IMG/VR virus record: IMGVR_UViG_3300035180_000276
Location: 1-36,738 of that record
Reading direction: 5' to 3' (one strand)
From: a virus
Length of the DNA stretch: 36,738 nt
Shown here: piece after piece, positions 28,417-36,588 of the stretch
How positions within the stretch are numbered: position 1 is the stretch's first letter
How the letters are laid out: each line of letters starts with the position of its first letter
Position numbers and translations under genes: made by a program
The notes under the pieces: generated by a model
What the model was told of the DNA's origin: nothing
Database searches by the model: none
The model's input: only the letters and a program-made list of their open reading frames with translations

Positions 28417-28855
28417 CGCCTCGATCAAGGACTGGGCGACCAAGACCGAAGATGAGCTGACCGTCATCATGCGGGAAGCCGTTGAGGACACGGTTGTGGC
28501 AATCGGACTGCCGTTTAGTGAGGGTGGGCCGATGCCAGTGGACATCGGCTTTCTGCGCAACAGCATGGCGGCGGATATCAACGGCGAAGGCTCATTCGCC
28601 ACGGTCAAGCCAGCGTTTCACGGCGACCGGGGCGCTGGTACTGGCGCTGCAGAACTGGTGATTTCGAACATGCCCCTCGGATCAATCGCGCATGTCGCAT
28701 GGACAGCAGTCTATGCCGCGCGGGTAAATTACGGTTTTGTCGGGCAGGACAGCCTTGGGCGGAACTACTTCAACGGCGGTGCGCACTTTCTGGAAATCGG
28801 GGCTGAAACCTGGCCGGGCAACGTTGATCGGGCCGTGAATCGGAACACCAAATGA
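28403..28855 (+). CDS. Tail completion/neck protein, HK97 gp10-like
   Basis: GGAGGAGGCG precedes the ATG, lying inside the end of the previous gene. The 150-residue product begins MGTFSASIKDWATKTEDEL, and continues MREAVEDTVVAI and VDIGFLRNSM. This order (amphipathic helix, then a lVDtG.LrnS motif) is typical of HK97 gp10-type neck proteins. The end (RVNYGFVGQDSLGRNYFNGG ... FLEIGAETW) agrees. It joins head and tail. Confidence 0.7.
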   Translation: MGTFSASIKDWATKTEDELTVIMREAVEDTVVAIGLPFSEGGPMPVDIGFLRNSMAADINGEGSFATVKPAFHGDRGAGTGAAELVISNMPLGSIAHVAWTAVYAARVNYGFVGQDSLGRNYFNGGAHFLEIGAETWPGNVDRAVNRNTK

Positions 28856-29253
28856 CCGACATGCCGACGATCAAGGATACGATCAACAGCATCATCGGGG
28901 CCAATGCGGCTGAATTTCCGCGCGTCACCTATGCCAACCAGATCACCGATTTTGCTCTGCCCTATGTCGTGCTGCAGGTGGTTCCGACAGGCCAGAATGA
29001 TCCAACCCTGATGCAGACCGCGCCGGTCTGGACGGGGTTTCTGATGGCAACGGTCGTGAGCGATATCGATGCTTTCGATATGGACGCAGATACGATGGCG
29101 CGCGATCTGGCCACGCTGTTTCCGCCTGCCACGCGACAAACCATGAGCGACGGCAACACGCTGCTCTTCAGCGACCAGCCGCAATTCCTTGAGCCGATGC
29201 GGGACGGGATGCGCTGGCGCACGGCCGTTCGGATCAACCTGCAAACCGCCTGA
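28852..29253 (+). CDS. Tail terminator-like protein
   Basis: 133 residues, MTDMPTIKDTINSIIGANAA..., then ALPYVVLQVVPTG and SDIDAFDMDADTMARDLATL. An N-terminal helix plus sheet, size and position after the gp10-like gene fit the tail terminator, which caps the tail tube. Sequence similarity to DUF4128-type proteins is suspected but not sure. Confidence 0.6.
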   Translation: MTDMPTIKDTINSIIGANAAEFPRVTYANQITDFALPYVVLQVVPTGQNDPTLMQTAPVWTGFLMATVVSDIDAFDMDADTMARDLATLFPPATRQTMSDGNTLLFSDQPQFLEPMRDGMRWRTAVRINLQTA

Positions 29254-29278
29254 CCTCCTAAACCCTGACCCGCTTTGA

Positions 29279-29292
29279 CCCGCTTTGGCGGG
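29279..29292 (+). terminator. Small hairpin before gene 29322
   Basis: CCCGC-TTTG-GCGGG, preceded by a second copy of GACCCGCTTT. It is short and lacks a T tract; it may be an mRNA processing hairpin. Confidence 0.35.
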
Positions 29293-29321
29293 ACTGAGCC
29301 ATTCGCGAAAGGACCATCCAA

Positions 29322-29672
29322 ATGGCAGCGATCAACCAATACACCCGCGCCACCTCGCGCGTTGCCGCACCGGTTCCGACCGTTATGGCGTCGGGCGACA
29401 CCATCACGTTCACGCGCGGAACCGGCCAGTGGCTCCATCTGCGCAACATCACGGGCGGCTCCCTATCGCCAGTCATCACCGGATCGGCTGCGTCGTCGTC
29501 CTTCGGCGTTGACGGCCTGAAGCCGGTTGATACGTCCACCGGTTTTGCGGTCGGGGCCATCGCTGCCGCCGCCACGCGGGCGATCTACCTGGATGATATC
29601 TGGCCGTACCTGCAAGGCACCATTTCCATCACGGCGAACGTCGGCATGGAAGCCTACGTGGTTGGCCTCTGA
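29322..29672 (+). CDS. Virion protein, beta-rich (116 aa)
   Basis: GAAAGGACC precedes the ATG. The product is MAAINQYTRATSRVAAPVPT..., then GDTITFTRGTGQWLHLRNIT and AIYLDDIWPYLQGTISITAN. It has the strand pattern of a small beta-sandwich and resembles tail or decoration proteins near the tube gene. No family is named. Confidence 0.6.
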   Translation: MAAINQYTRATSRVAAPVPTVMASGDTITFTRGTGQWLHLRNITGGSLSPVITGSAASSSFGVDGLKPVDTSTGFAVGAIAAAATRAIYLDDIWPYLQGTISITANVGMEAYVVGL

Positions 29673-29673
29673 C

Positions 29674-30042
29674 ATGGCCAGCATTCGAAACAATGGCCTG
29701 TGGCCTCTGCCGACGCCGATGGGCGTGATGCAGCCCAGCGAAACGCGCCGCTGCGCAAACGACGATCTGGATGCGTCTGACATGGCCCGCGCGCTGCCTG
29801 CACTGGTGGCCAGTGGTGACGTGACGATCAGCCGCGACGCGCCGAAACGGCAAGCGCCCGCCGATCCCGAAGTTTCGCCCGCGCGCCATGCCGAGCAAGA
29901 GCCGGAAGTGCCAGCAGCCAAACCGGAAGTCTCCCCCGCGCGTGCGGTTGAGGCTGACCCCGAACCGATCCCGGAAGCCGCCCCGGAACCTTCCCCCGAA
30001 ACGTCCGCAGATGACGCGGCACTCAGCATGAAAGGCGCCTGA
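29674..30042 (+). CDS. Protein with acidic Pro-rich repeat tail
   Basis: 122 residues. Residues 1-55 are ordinary (MASIRNNGLWPLPTPMGVMQ). The rest is disordered and repetitive in PEVSPAR and EADPEPIPEAAPEP elements. Low-complexity, acidic Pro-rich tails act as flexible linkers. The gene lies two bases before the tail tube gene. Role unknown. Confidence 0.55.
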   Translation: MASIRNNGLWPLPTPMGVMQPSETRRCANDDLDASDMARALPALVASGDVTISRDAPKRQAPADPEVSPARHAEQEPEVPAAKPEVSPARAVEADPEPIPEAAPEPSPETSADDAALSMKGA

Positions 30043-30044
30043 AC

Positions 30045-30485
30045 ATGGCCGCTTCCAAGTCCTTCATTGGCGCAACGCTTGCCGTTTCCGTCGGCCTGCC
30101 CGTCAATTTCAACAGCGCCGGTTACGGCTCCATGCCCTGGACCACTGTTGGACAGGTCGAGAGCATCGATCCGACCGGCGACATGACGTCCGCGATTGAG
30201 TTCACGCCGCTGGCCACTGGCCGCAAGGAACGCGCCGCCGGTGAAATCGACGGCGGTCAGAACAAGGTCACCTATCGCTATGACAGCGCGGACGCCGGTC
30301 AGACGATCCTGTCCACCAACAACAACACCGATAACCCGGTGTCTTGGCGGCTTACCGACCCGGATGGCAAGATCGAATATTGCTCCGGCTCTGTCTGGAA
30401 CCGTGAGGCGATGGCGCGGAACAAGTCCAATTACAAGGGCTTCACCCAGCTTCTGAATGCCAACTACGCCATCGTTTACGTCTGA
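30045..30485 (+). CDS. Major tail tube protein
   Basis: 146 residues, MAASKSFIGATLAVSVGLPV... The middle (WTTVGQVESIDPTGDMTSAI and FTPLATGRKERAAGEIDGG) and the end (DNPVSWRLTDPDGKIEY ... YAIVYV) give the beta-sandwich pattern of siphophage tube proteins. Its position before the frameshifted chaperones and tape measure is the standard order. A GC-rich hairpin follows. Confidence 0.8.
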   Translation: MAASKSFIGATLAVSVGLPVNFNSAGYGSMPWTTVGQVESIDPTGDMTSAIEFTPLATGRKERAAGEIDGGQNKVTYRYDSADAGQTILSTNNNTDNPVSWRLTDPDGKIEYCSGSVWNREAMARNKSNYKGFTQLLNANYAIVYV

Positions 30486-30505
30486 TTTCCGCCGGGCGTG
30501 AACGC

Positions 30506-30541
30506 GCGCCGGGGTGGGTGGCGGCTCCCCTATCCCGGCGC
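30506..30541 (+). terminator. GC-rich hairpin after tail tube gene
   Basis: GCGCCGGG (30506-30513) and CCCGGCGC (30534-30541) are exact complements (8 bp) with a 20-base loop. It lies between the tube and chaperone genes and may lower read-through so that tube protein is made in excess. Confidence 0.55.
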
Positions 30542-30570
30542 AACCCCAGAGCCGCAATATCGGAGCCGAT

Positions 30571-31008
30571 ATGAGACTAAGCCAGCTAGATGCCCGGTCC
30601 AAAGCGGATGCGGGTGTAGAAATGCCGCTGCGCCATCGCAAGACCAACGAACCGCTGATCGACGGCGACAAGCCGTTGATGGTCATCGTCAAAGGGTCAG
30701 AAGCACGGCTGGACCCCGACGCCGTGCGGACCGCGCTGCAGGCGCAGAAAGACCTCCGCAGTCATGAAGGCGACGTGATCCTCACGGAGGATTTGCACCG
30801 GGCAACCGTGCTGCAAGCCATCCCGCACGTGGCCGGGTTTCGGAACGTGGAACTTGAGGATGGCACGCCCGCCACGGCGGCGGATGCGGCCACGGTGCTG
30901 AACCTGACCAAGTGGCGAATGCCGACCGAAGCCGAACCGGGCATGAGCTTTGCGCAGCAGGTGCTGGCCTTTGTTGCGGAGGCTGACGCTGCCCTGGGAA
31001 ACGCCTGA
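30571..31008 (+). CDS. Tail assembly chaperone, short (G-type) product
   Basis: CGGAG precedes the ATG. The 145-residue product begins MRLSQLDARSKADAGVEMPL, continues with DGDKPLMVIVKGSEARLD, and ends LTKWRMPTEAEPGMSF and a helix. The order tube, chaperone, tape measure is conserved in siphophages. Near its end the gene has GGGAAAC in exact slip phase, followed four codons later by the stop, so some ribosomes should enter the -1 frame and make a longer product. Confidence 0.75.
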   Translation: MRLSQLDARSKADAGVEMPLRHRKTNEPLIDGDKPLMVIVKGSEARLDPDAVRTALQAQKDLRSHEGDVILTEDLHRATVLQAIPHVAGFRNVELEDGTPATAADAATVLNLTKWRMPTEAEPGMSFAQQVLAFVAEADAALGNA

Positions 31009-31370
31009 GCGCCCTGCTTCTTGCCGCGCGCCACCTCGGACACCTGTCGGCCAGCCCGAAGGAATACGAGGGGTATTCGCGGCAAGAGGTATGGGCGCTG
31101 CGAGAGCGCGATACCAGCCTGCCGCCTGGGGCCGACGATCCGCTTTTCGGCACGTTCCGCCGCACCGGAATGATCCGACCAACGGCAATGGGCCATGAGC
31201 CGTTGGGCTGGGCCGATCTAAGGGATTGCGCCGCGCTGCTGCGGTTTGATCTGGGGCCTTGGGATTACGAGGCACTGCGCCTGATGAGTGTCTGCTTCCT
31301 GCGGGAACAGCACATCGGCGCAGATGTGATGGCGCGATCACCGCTAGATGAGACGGAAGAACCAGAATGA
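30571..31370 (+). CDS. Tail assembly chaperone, frameshifted (GT-type) product
   Basis: The -1 frame is open from before the slip site to the stop at 31368-31370, with no good start of its own until 31170. Slipping at GGGAAAC gives a 266-residue fusion: 144 residues of the short form plus 122 more (RLSALLLAARHLGHL, GYSRQEVWALRERD ... CAALLRFDLGPWDYEALRLM). The extra part would bind the tape measure protein while the common part binds tube protein. The fusion overlaps the tape measure start by ATGA. Confidence 0.75.
30996..31002 (+). promoter_or_regulatory. -1 ribosomal frameshift site GGGAAAC
   Basis: The heptamer is in phase as G-GGA-AAC in the zero frame, the X-XXY-YYZ arrangement needed for slippage. 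The zero-frame stop TGA follows at 31006. Confidence 0.8.
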
Positions 31371-34198
31371 CATCAGCCGCAAAACTGGTTCTTGAAGCCG
31401 ACACCACGGACCTAACCAAGGCCGTGGCGACGATGCAAACTGTCGCCACGCAAGCGGACAAGACCGAAGCGGCGGTGGTCGGCATGTCGGAAGGCATGAC
31501 AGCATCCATCAAATCGGTTCCGCCCGCGCTTGCTGGGGTGGCCGTGCAGGCCGACAAGGCCGGGCTGGCCGCGATGAGCGGCGGCATCAACATACGCATG
31601 ATGTCGCAGCAGTTGAGCCAAGTGGCGCAGCAGGGCGCGGTCACGGGGAACTGGCTTGGTGCACTCGCCGTTCAGTTGCCGGATATCGGGCTGGCATTCG
31701 GCGCCGTTGGCACGGCGGTCGGCGTTCTGGCGATGGTCGGGTTGCCGCTGCTGCAAAGTGTTCTGGGCAACAGTACCAGCGCGATGGATGCATTCAACAA
31801 AAAGCTAGACGATGCCACCAGCGCAGTTGAACGGGCCAAGAAAGCCGCCACGGAGGCGGGGTCATCCTTTGACAATCTTGCCAAGAAATACGGGGTAATG
31901 GCCACACAGGCGCAAGCCTATCTGAACACTATCGCAGAGTTTGATCGGGTGCAGGCTGTCACCGCCATGACGGCGGCGGTTGATGCGCTGACAACTTCGG
32001 TGGGTGCGCTTTATAACAAGGGAGGCGAAGGCCGGGGCGGCGGCGTATCCCTGACACCGCTTGGCGGTGCGCTAGAATTGAATATCCAGCAAGCCAAAGA
32101 AATGCAGTCGCTGCTTGATGCGCTAGACACTTCTGTGGGCCTCAAGAATCAGGCGTTGGCTGCGCAGCAACTCTACACGTGGATGATTGCCACCTATGGC
32201 AGCATCGACGGGATGCCTCCCAAGGCGCAGGCATTGGCCGAAGCGCTGGCCAAGGCGGGTCTTGAAACTATCGACCTGCAACAGAATACAGATGTTCTGG
32301 GCGGCTATCTGCAAGCAGCCAAGGGATTTGCGGACGAACTCTGGGGGTCGCAGCCCGGTTCCGGATGGCTGTCTGGACCGATTGCACAGGTCGAGACGCT
32401 CGCCGGCAAGTGGCTTGCTGCGGCGCAGGCGGCGCACCAGGCGCTGTATCCCGGATCGTCCAATCTATCGTTCGGCAGCATGGGAGGCGCTGGCGCGGGA
32501 GGCACGCTGACCGGCTTCGATTTCATGGGCGACATGTCGTCTCAACTGGCAACGCTCACGCCCATTGCGGCCGCAGTTACCGGTCTTGGCGGCGCGGCGG
32601 GCAGCGCGGCACCTGCCGTCAAGGGCGTATCGATCAACCTGCAAGACCTGATCGACCAGGCGCACCCGGCGGCGGCTGCGATCCGCGATATGTCGCAGGC
32701 TCTGCCCGGCCTTGAAAGCACCCTCAAGTCCTTCGGCTCCGGCGATATTAGCGGCGGGCTGTCGGGCATCGGGTCGCTTGGCAAGACGCTCGAAGGCATC
32801 GGCGGCGGGCTGGGCAGCATCGGTACGGCCATTGCCGGATTCGCCCCGGAACTGGCCCTCGCGGGCTTCATTTTCGACGCCTTCCAGACAAAGACCACGC
32901 TTCTGTCCGACAGCCTGCAAGGCACCGTGACCGCCCTTGGCGTGACGGCCGAGGAAGTGGACAAGGTCAAGAAGTCCAGCTTCTTCGGCCTGTTCAACAG
33001 TACCAGTACCACGACCACCAGCCTGACCAGCGACAGCGTGCAGGCGCTGAACGACGCCTTTACCGCCATGCAATCCAGCGTGGAAAGCGCGGCGGCGGTC
33101 TTGGGTATCGGCACCAGCGCATTCGACCAATTCTCCTACAACTTCAACGTCGACCTGAAAGGCATGACCGACGAACAGAAGTCGCAGGCGATTGCAAATG
33201 CGTTCGGCGGCGCGGCAAATGCGATGGCGGCCTTGGCCTTGGCGGGGCTGGAAATCCCGGCCAGTGCCGGCGGCGCAGCGGCGTATCTGACGGAACTCGG
33301 AAACAGCCTTGTGGCGGTCAACAACGCCGCGCAAATGCTGGGCTATCCGCTGTCGGATATTTCGGTCGCGTCCGGTGCGGCGGCAGATGCCATCGTGAAC
33401 CTGTACGGGTCGCTGTCAGACTTCACCAACGCGACCGATTACTATTTCCAGAACTTCTACAACCAAAGCGAGCAACTGGCCTCTGTATCGGCCGATCTGC
33501 AAAGCCAACTCGGCTCGCTGGGCGTGACCACCATTCCGACCACGACCGACGCCTTCAAGGCGCTGGTGGATACGTTCCAGCAGGCCGGTGATCTGGAGGC
33601 AGTTGCCGCGCTGATCCAACTCGCGCCGGAAATGTCGAATTTCATCGACCTGATCAATCAACTGGCCGATGCCTCGGCACAGGCGGCGCAGGCAATCGAG
33701 GATCAGCGCACCAGCCTGCAAGATCAACTCTATACCCTTCAGGGCAATACGGCGGCGCTGCGCCAGGAACAGCTTGACGCGCTGGACCCGTCCAATCAAG
33801 CCCTGCAAGAGCAAGTCTGGGCGCTGCAAGATCAGCAGGCGGCGGCTGATGCGGCCGCGCAAAGCCTGAACGACATGACGGCGGCGGCACAGCAACTGGC
33901 CGACAGTCTGGACAAAAGCACCTTCAAATCGTTGTTCGATTACCAAGTGGCCTATGCCAACGCGCTGTACGGCGTAGCGCCCACGGCGTCCACGCCCGCC
34001 ACGGTCGCCGCTGCTACCTTTGCCGCTGCCACCAGCACAGATGCCAGCATGGCGATGCTGCAAGCCATCCTGGATGCGATCAACGGCATGGCATCGAACG
34101 CGGCCAACGTCGGCGCTTCGTCAGTTGCTTACGCACTGGCGACCAAGAATACCCTTGACAAGTGGGATGGGGACGGAATGCCGTCGGTACGCACATGA
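31367..34198 (+). CDS. Tape measure protein
   Basis: The longest gene: 943 residues. The N-terminal part is helical and coiled-coil (LVLEADTTDLTKAVATMQTV; QQLSQVAQQGAVTG). The middle has Gly/Ala-rich hydrophobic stretches (GLSGIGSLGKTLEGIGGGLG; AFAPEL-type) that can enter membranes. Residues about 770-845 are a Gln/Asp-rich coiled coil (DQRTSLQDQLYTLQGNTAAL). It sets tail length; at about 0.15 nm per residue this predicts a tail near 140 nm. The start overlaps the chaperone stop and the end overlaps the next start by ATGA. Confidence 0.9.
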   Translation: MTSAAKLVLEADTTDLTKAVATMQTVATQADKTEAAVVGMSEGMTASIKSVPPALAGVAVQADKAGLAAMSGGINIRMMSQQLSQVAQQGAVTGNWLGALAVQLPDIGLAFGAVGTAVGVLAMVGLPLLQSVLGNSTSAMDAFNKKLDDATSAVERAKKAATEAGSSFDNLAKKYGVMATQAQAYLNTIAEFDRVQAVTAMTAAVDALTTSVGALYNKGGEGRGGGVSLTPLGGALELNIQQAKEMQSLLDALDTSVGLKNQALAAQQLYTWMIATYGSIDGMPPKAQALAEALAKAGLETIDLQQNTDVLGGYLQAAKGFADELWGSQPGSGWLSGPIAQVETLAGKWLAAAQAAHQALYPGSSNLSFGSMGGAGAGGTLTGFDFMGDMSSQLATLTPIAAAVTGLGGAAGSAAPAVKGVSINLQDLIDQAHPAAAAIRDMSQALPGLESTLKSFGSGDISGGLSGIGSLGKTLEGIGGGLGSIGTAIAGFAPELALAGFIFDAFQTKTTLLSDSLQGTVTALGVTAEEVDKVKKSSFFGLFNSTSTTTTSLTSDSVQALNDAFTAMQSSVESAAAVLGIGTSAFDQFSYNFNVDLKGMTDEQKSQAIANAFGGAANAMAALALAGLEIPASAGGAAAYLTELGNSLVAVNNAAQMLGYPLSDISVASGAAADAIVNLYGSLSDFTNATDYYFQNFYNQSEQLASVSADLQSQLGSLGVTTIPTTTDAFKALVDTFQQAGDLEAVAALIQLAPEMSNFIDLINQLADASAQAAQAIEDQRTSLQDQLYTLQGNTAALRQEQLDALDPSNQALQEQVWALQDQQAAADAAAQSLNDMTAAAQQLADSLDKSTFKSLFDYQVAYANALYGVAPTASTPATVAAATFAAATSTDASMAMLQAILDAINGMASNAANVGASSVAYALATKNTLDKWDGDGMPSVRT

Positions 34199-35673
34199 GC
34201 TTCAACATCGCCCTGCCGCTCGCCATCACGTCGTCACAGATCGACTTCACATCCTGCATCGAAAGCGAGGACTTGTCCTCTGCGCTGGCCCCGTATTCGG
34301 CCTATGCCGGTGGCGCGACTTACGGCCTTGGGGACCGCGTTTTCAGCGCCACCAGCCACCATGTCTATCAATCCCTGCAGGCGAGCAACACCGGCCATTC
34401 GCCTCTCGTGGCGGCCAACATCGGCGTCTGGTGGGCCGATGGCGGGGCGGACAATCTGTATCGTCCATTCGACAATGTGACGACCAACCAGTGCCAGAAA
34501 TCCGGGGTCAATATCCGGTATCGGCTGATCTGCACGGCAGCAGTGTCGGTCGTGGCGCTGTTCGGCATGACGGGCAAATATGTCTCCGTCATGCACTACG
34601 ATACCGACGCGGCGCGGCGGAACCTGATCACCTATTCGGCCGATCAGTCGAATGCGGTCTATGCTACCACGGGCCTTGCCGCCCTGACCGTGAACGCGGT
34701 GCAGGATCAATTCGGCGGGCCGTTTGGCACCTTCATTCAGGAGGACGCCAGCACCGGCAACCATCAGGTGCAATTCCCTCTGGTATCCTACACCTCCGGT
34801 CTGACCTATACCGCCTCGGCCTATGTGAAGCGGGCCGCAGTCGGCGCGACCCGCGACGTGGCTATCCGCTTCGCCGCTACGTCCTTCTCGACCACGCCGC
34901 AAGCCGCATTCAATCTGACGACGCTTGCCATCACGAACTCGGGCGGCGGCACCGGGGCGATTACCGCAGTCGGAAACGGGTACTACCGGATCAGCGTCAC
35001 GGCGGTCTGCGATACCACGGCCAGCGGCCGGGCCAACCTCTACATCTACAATGGAGCCATCAGTTACACCGGCAACAACGTATCGGGTCTGAACGTGTCC
35101 AGCTTCCAGATCGAACTGGCATCGTCGGTCGGCGTCTATCAATGGATAGAGGACGCAACCCGTTGGGGCGACGTGCTTTATTCGCAGTATCAGATCATCT
35201 CGAACCTATTCTCGACCAATGCCATCGAGGCGATTTTCACCGGCCTGAATGCCGACGTTGGAGACTACATCGACATAACGGTCAGCCCGATGGTTTCGAC
35301 CGGCATCGCTGGCGTGTCCGAGATTGCCTTGGCCTATTCCTATCCGATTGGAGACACAGAGAACGGGCCGACTGTGACGCTGGTGGACTACTCGAATACG
35401 TCGGTCGATACATTCGGAAACACCGTCCTGGTGCGCCGGTCCTATGTGAAAAAGCTGGACTGTAACGTCCGCATCGCCAAGACGGCGGTCGCACAGACGC
35501 TCAATTTCTTCGCCTCGTTCCGCGCCATTCCCGTGGTCGCCTTTGACGACAGCGACGTGTCGAACGGCGTCGGGTCGAGCTCTCGCGGCGTGCTGATCTA
35601 TGGGATCAACACCAATGCCGTTGCGGTGGCGAACAACGCGCCGATCCTCGCCGTTACCATGCGCGGGCTGTGA
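34195..35673 (+). CDS. Distal tail protein with carbohydrate-binding-like insert
   Basis: The ATG at 34195 overlaps the tape measure stop. The product has 492 residues. Residues 1-140 and about 320-492 look like one tail domain (SHHVYQSLQASNTGHSP ... SRGVLIYGINTN). Between them (about 140-320) is the insert RRNLITYSADQSNAVYATTG ... YTSGLTYTASAYVKRAA ... VGNGYYRISVTAVC ... LNVSSFQIELASSVGVYQWI, a jelly-roll pattern common in phage fibres that bind surface sugar. It is probably the main tail-tip or receptor-contact protein. Confidence 0.65.
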   Translation: MSFNIALPLAITSSQIDFTSCIESEDLSSALAPYSAYAGGATYGLGDRVFSATSHHVYQSLQASNTGHSPLVAANIGVWWADGGADNLYRPFDNVTTNQCQKSGVNIRYRLICTAAVSVVALFGMTGKYVSVMHYDTDAARRNLITYSADQSNAVYATTGLAALTVNAVQDQFGGPFGTFIQEDASTGNHQVQFPLVSYTSGLTYTASAYVKRAAVGATRDVAIRFAATSFSTTPQAAFNLTTLAITNSGGGTGAITAVGNGYYRISVTAVCDTTASGRANLYIYNGAISYTGNNVSGLNVSSFQIELASSVGVYQWIEDATRWGDVLYSQYQIISNLFSTNAIEAIFTGLNADVGDYIDITVSPMVSTGIAGVSEIALAYSYPIGDTENGPTVTLVDYSNTSVDTFGNTVLVRRSYVKKLDCNVRIAKTAVAQTLNFFASFRAIPVVAFDDSDVSNGVGSSSRGVLIYGINTNAVAVANNAPILAVTMRGL

Positions 35674-35676
35674 CCG

Positions 35677-35937
35677 ATGGCGATTTTCGACATTGGCGCG
35701 ACCGGAGTTTATTCGACGCTGGGCCGGATTTTCGCCGGGTCGTGGCCTGTCAACATCGCCACAGGCGTTTGGCCGGTCAATGGTTTCGCCGGAGCATGGC
35801 GGATGCCTACCGTGTCCTGTACCTGGCCGATGGCACTTGGGCCGCGCCGGTCGACGGCGGTGTCAGCGTCAGCGATGGCGACAAGAGCGATGTGGTCGTC
35901 TCAGCTTCGGACGGCGGGGGTACGATGGTCGCCATGA
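35677..35937 (+). CDS. Short protein with Trp nonapeptide units
   Basis: MAIFDIGATGVYSTLGRIFA is followed by SWPVNIATG, VWPVNGFAG and AW, nine-residue units like those at the end of the fibre-like protein 2772-4163. After about residue 42 codon use worsens and the other frame (35796) takes over, so the true product may be only the first part or the two frames may be joined by an indel or slip. It follows the tail gene by three bases. Confidence 0.5.
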   Translation: MAIFDIGATGVYSTLGRIFAGSWPVNIATGVWPVNGFAGAWRMPTVSCTWPMALGPRRSTAVSASAMATRAMWSSQLRTAGVRWSP

Positions 35938-36254
35938 TGTCGGGCGGTTTGCCGCGTCAGTTTTTAGTGCATGGCGCGCCTTTCGGACTAGCAAGCCCCA
36001 TCGTTGATCCACATCGCCGCACGGTCTTGGTGAACGGCCAGCCCGTGCGCCTGCCGCGTCTGGCCTTTGACCTTGTGGCATATCTGGCCGCCACGCCCGG
36101 CTATGTGCGGACGCGCGCCCAGATCATGGACGCCATCGGCACCAGTCTGAATACCTCGGAACGGTCGATTGATAGCCAGTTGAAGGCGGTGCGCCGCGCC
36201 GGAATTACTGCCATCCGCACCGACCGGGGCGTCGGCTATTATTGGGAGGAATGA
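35796..36254 (+). CDS. OmpR/PhoB-type winged-helix protein in late operon
   Basis: ATG 35796 gives 152 residues. Residues about 72-152 match the transcriptional-regulator C-terminal winged helix: RTVLVNGQPVRLPRLAFDLV, YLAATPGYVRTRAQIMDAIG, TSERSIDSQLKAVRRAG, then IRTDRGVGYYW, the usual GvGY end. There is no receiver domain; the N-terminal part (YRVLYLADGTWAAPVDGG) is short and beta-like. A regulator among tail and lysis genes is unusual. It may be a late or host regulator, or the fold may serve another purpose. The start is uncertain because the frame is open from 35670. Confidence 0.7.
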   Translation: MADAYRVLYLADGTWAAPVDGGVSVSDGDKSDVVVSASDGGGTMVAMMSGGLPRQFLVHGAPFGLASPIVDPHRRTVLVNGQPVRLPRLAFDLVAYLAATPGYVRTRAQIMDAIGTSLNTSERSIDSQLKAVRRAGITAIRTDRGVGYYWEE

Positions 36255-36256
36255 CC

Positions 36257-36580
36257 ATGATCCGCAGCCTTGCTGCAGGTGTCGCAATTGTCGCGGGGGC
36301 GGCGGCGGCCAATACTCCGCTGGCCACTGCTGATCTGACGCCGCTTATCTGCATCGGTCACGCCGATCTGCAGGCATCGTTGCAGGCGCAGAGGGGTGAG
36401 ACGCTGATCGCCGCCGGCACGCTGTCAGACGGGCGCAAGCTGGAACTGTACGGCAACATGGGCACGGGACTTTGGACCGTGGTTGTGGTGCAGCGCCCGG
36501 CCGGAAAATCCGTCACCTCGACCATGTGCAGCATGATCTTCGGCGAGGGCGACCCGGGCGTTTTGATCCCCCATAAATGA
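36257..36580 (+). CDS. Exported small protein
   Basis: Of two in-frame ATGs, 36257 has GGAGGA at proper spacing. The 107-residue product has a signal peptide (MIRSLAAGVAIVAGAAAANT) and two Cys residues in the mature part (LICIGHADL; TSTMCSMIFGEG) that may form a disulphide in the periplasm. The sequence GTLSDGRKLELYGNMGTGLW looks like a beta-hairpin domain. It could be a periplasmic or envelope factor. Confidence 0.6.
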   Translation: MIRSLAAGVAIVAGAAAANTPLATADLTPLICIGHADLQASLQAQRGETLIAAGTLSDGRKLELYGNMGTGLWTVVVVQRPAGKSVTSTMCSMIFGEGDPGVLIPHK

Positions 36581-36588
36581 GGTTCGAC

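Noticed and set aside
34020-35465. Long 481-codon frame overlapping the tail gene
   Set aside because: It is out of phase with the tail gene, which has the ATGA-linked start and a recognisable domain; the product is Arg/His-rich as expected for a shadow.
35780-35810. Programmed -1 slip between the 35677 and 35796 frames
   Set aside because: I looked for an X-XXY-YYZ heptamer in the overlap and found none, so I did not call a programmed site; an indel or two overlapping genes remain possible.
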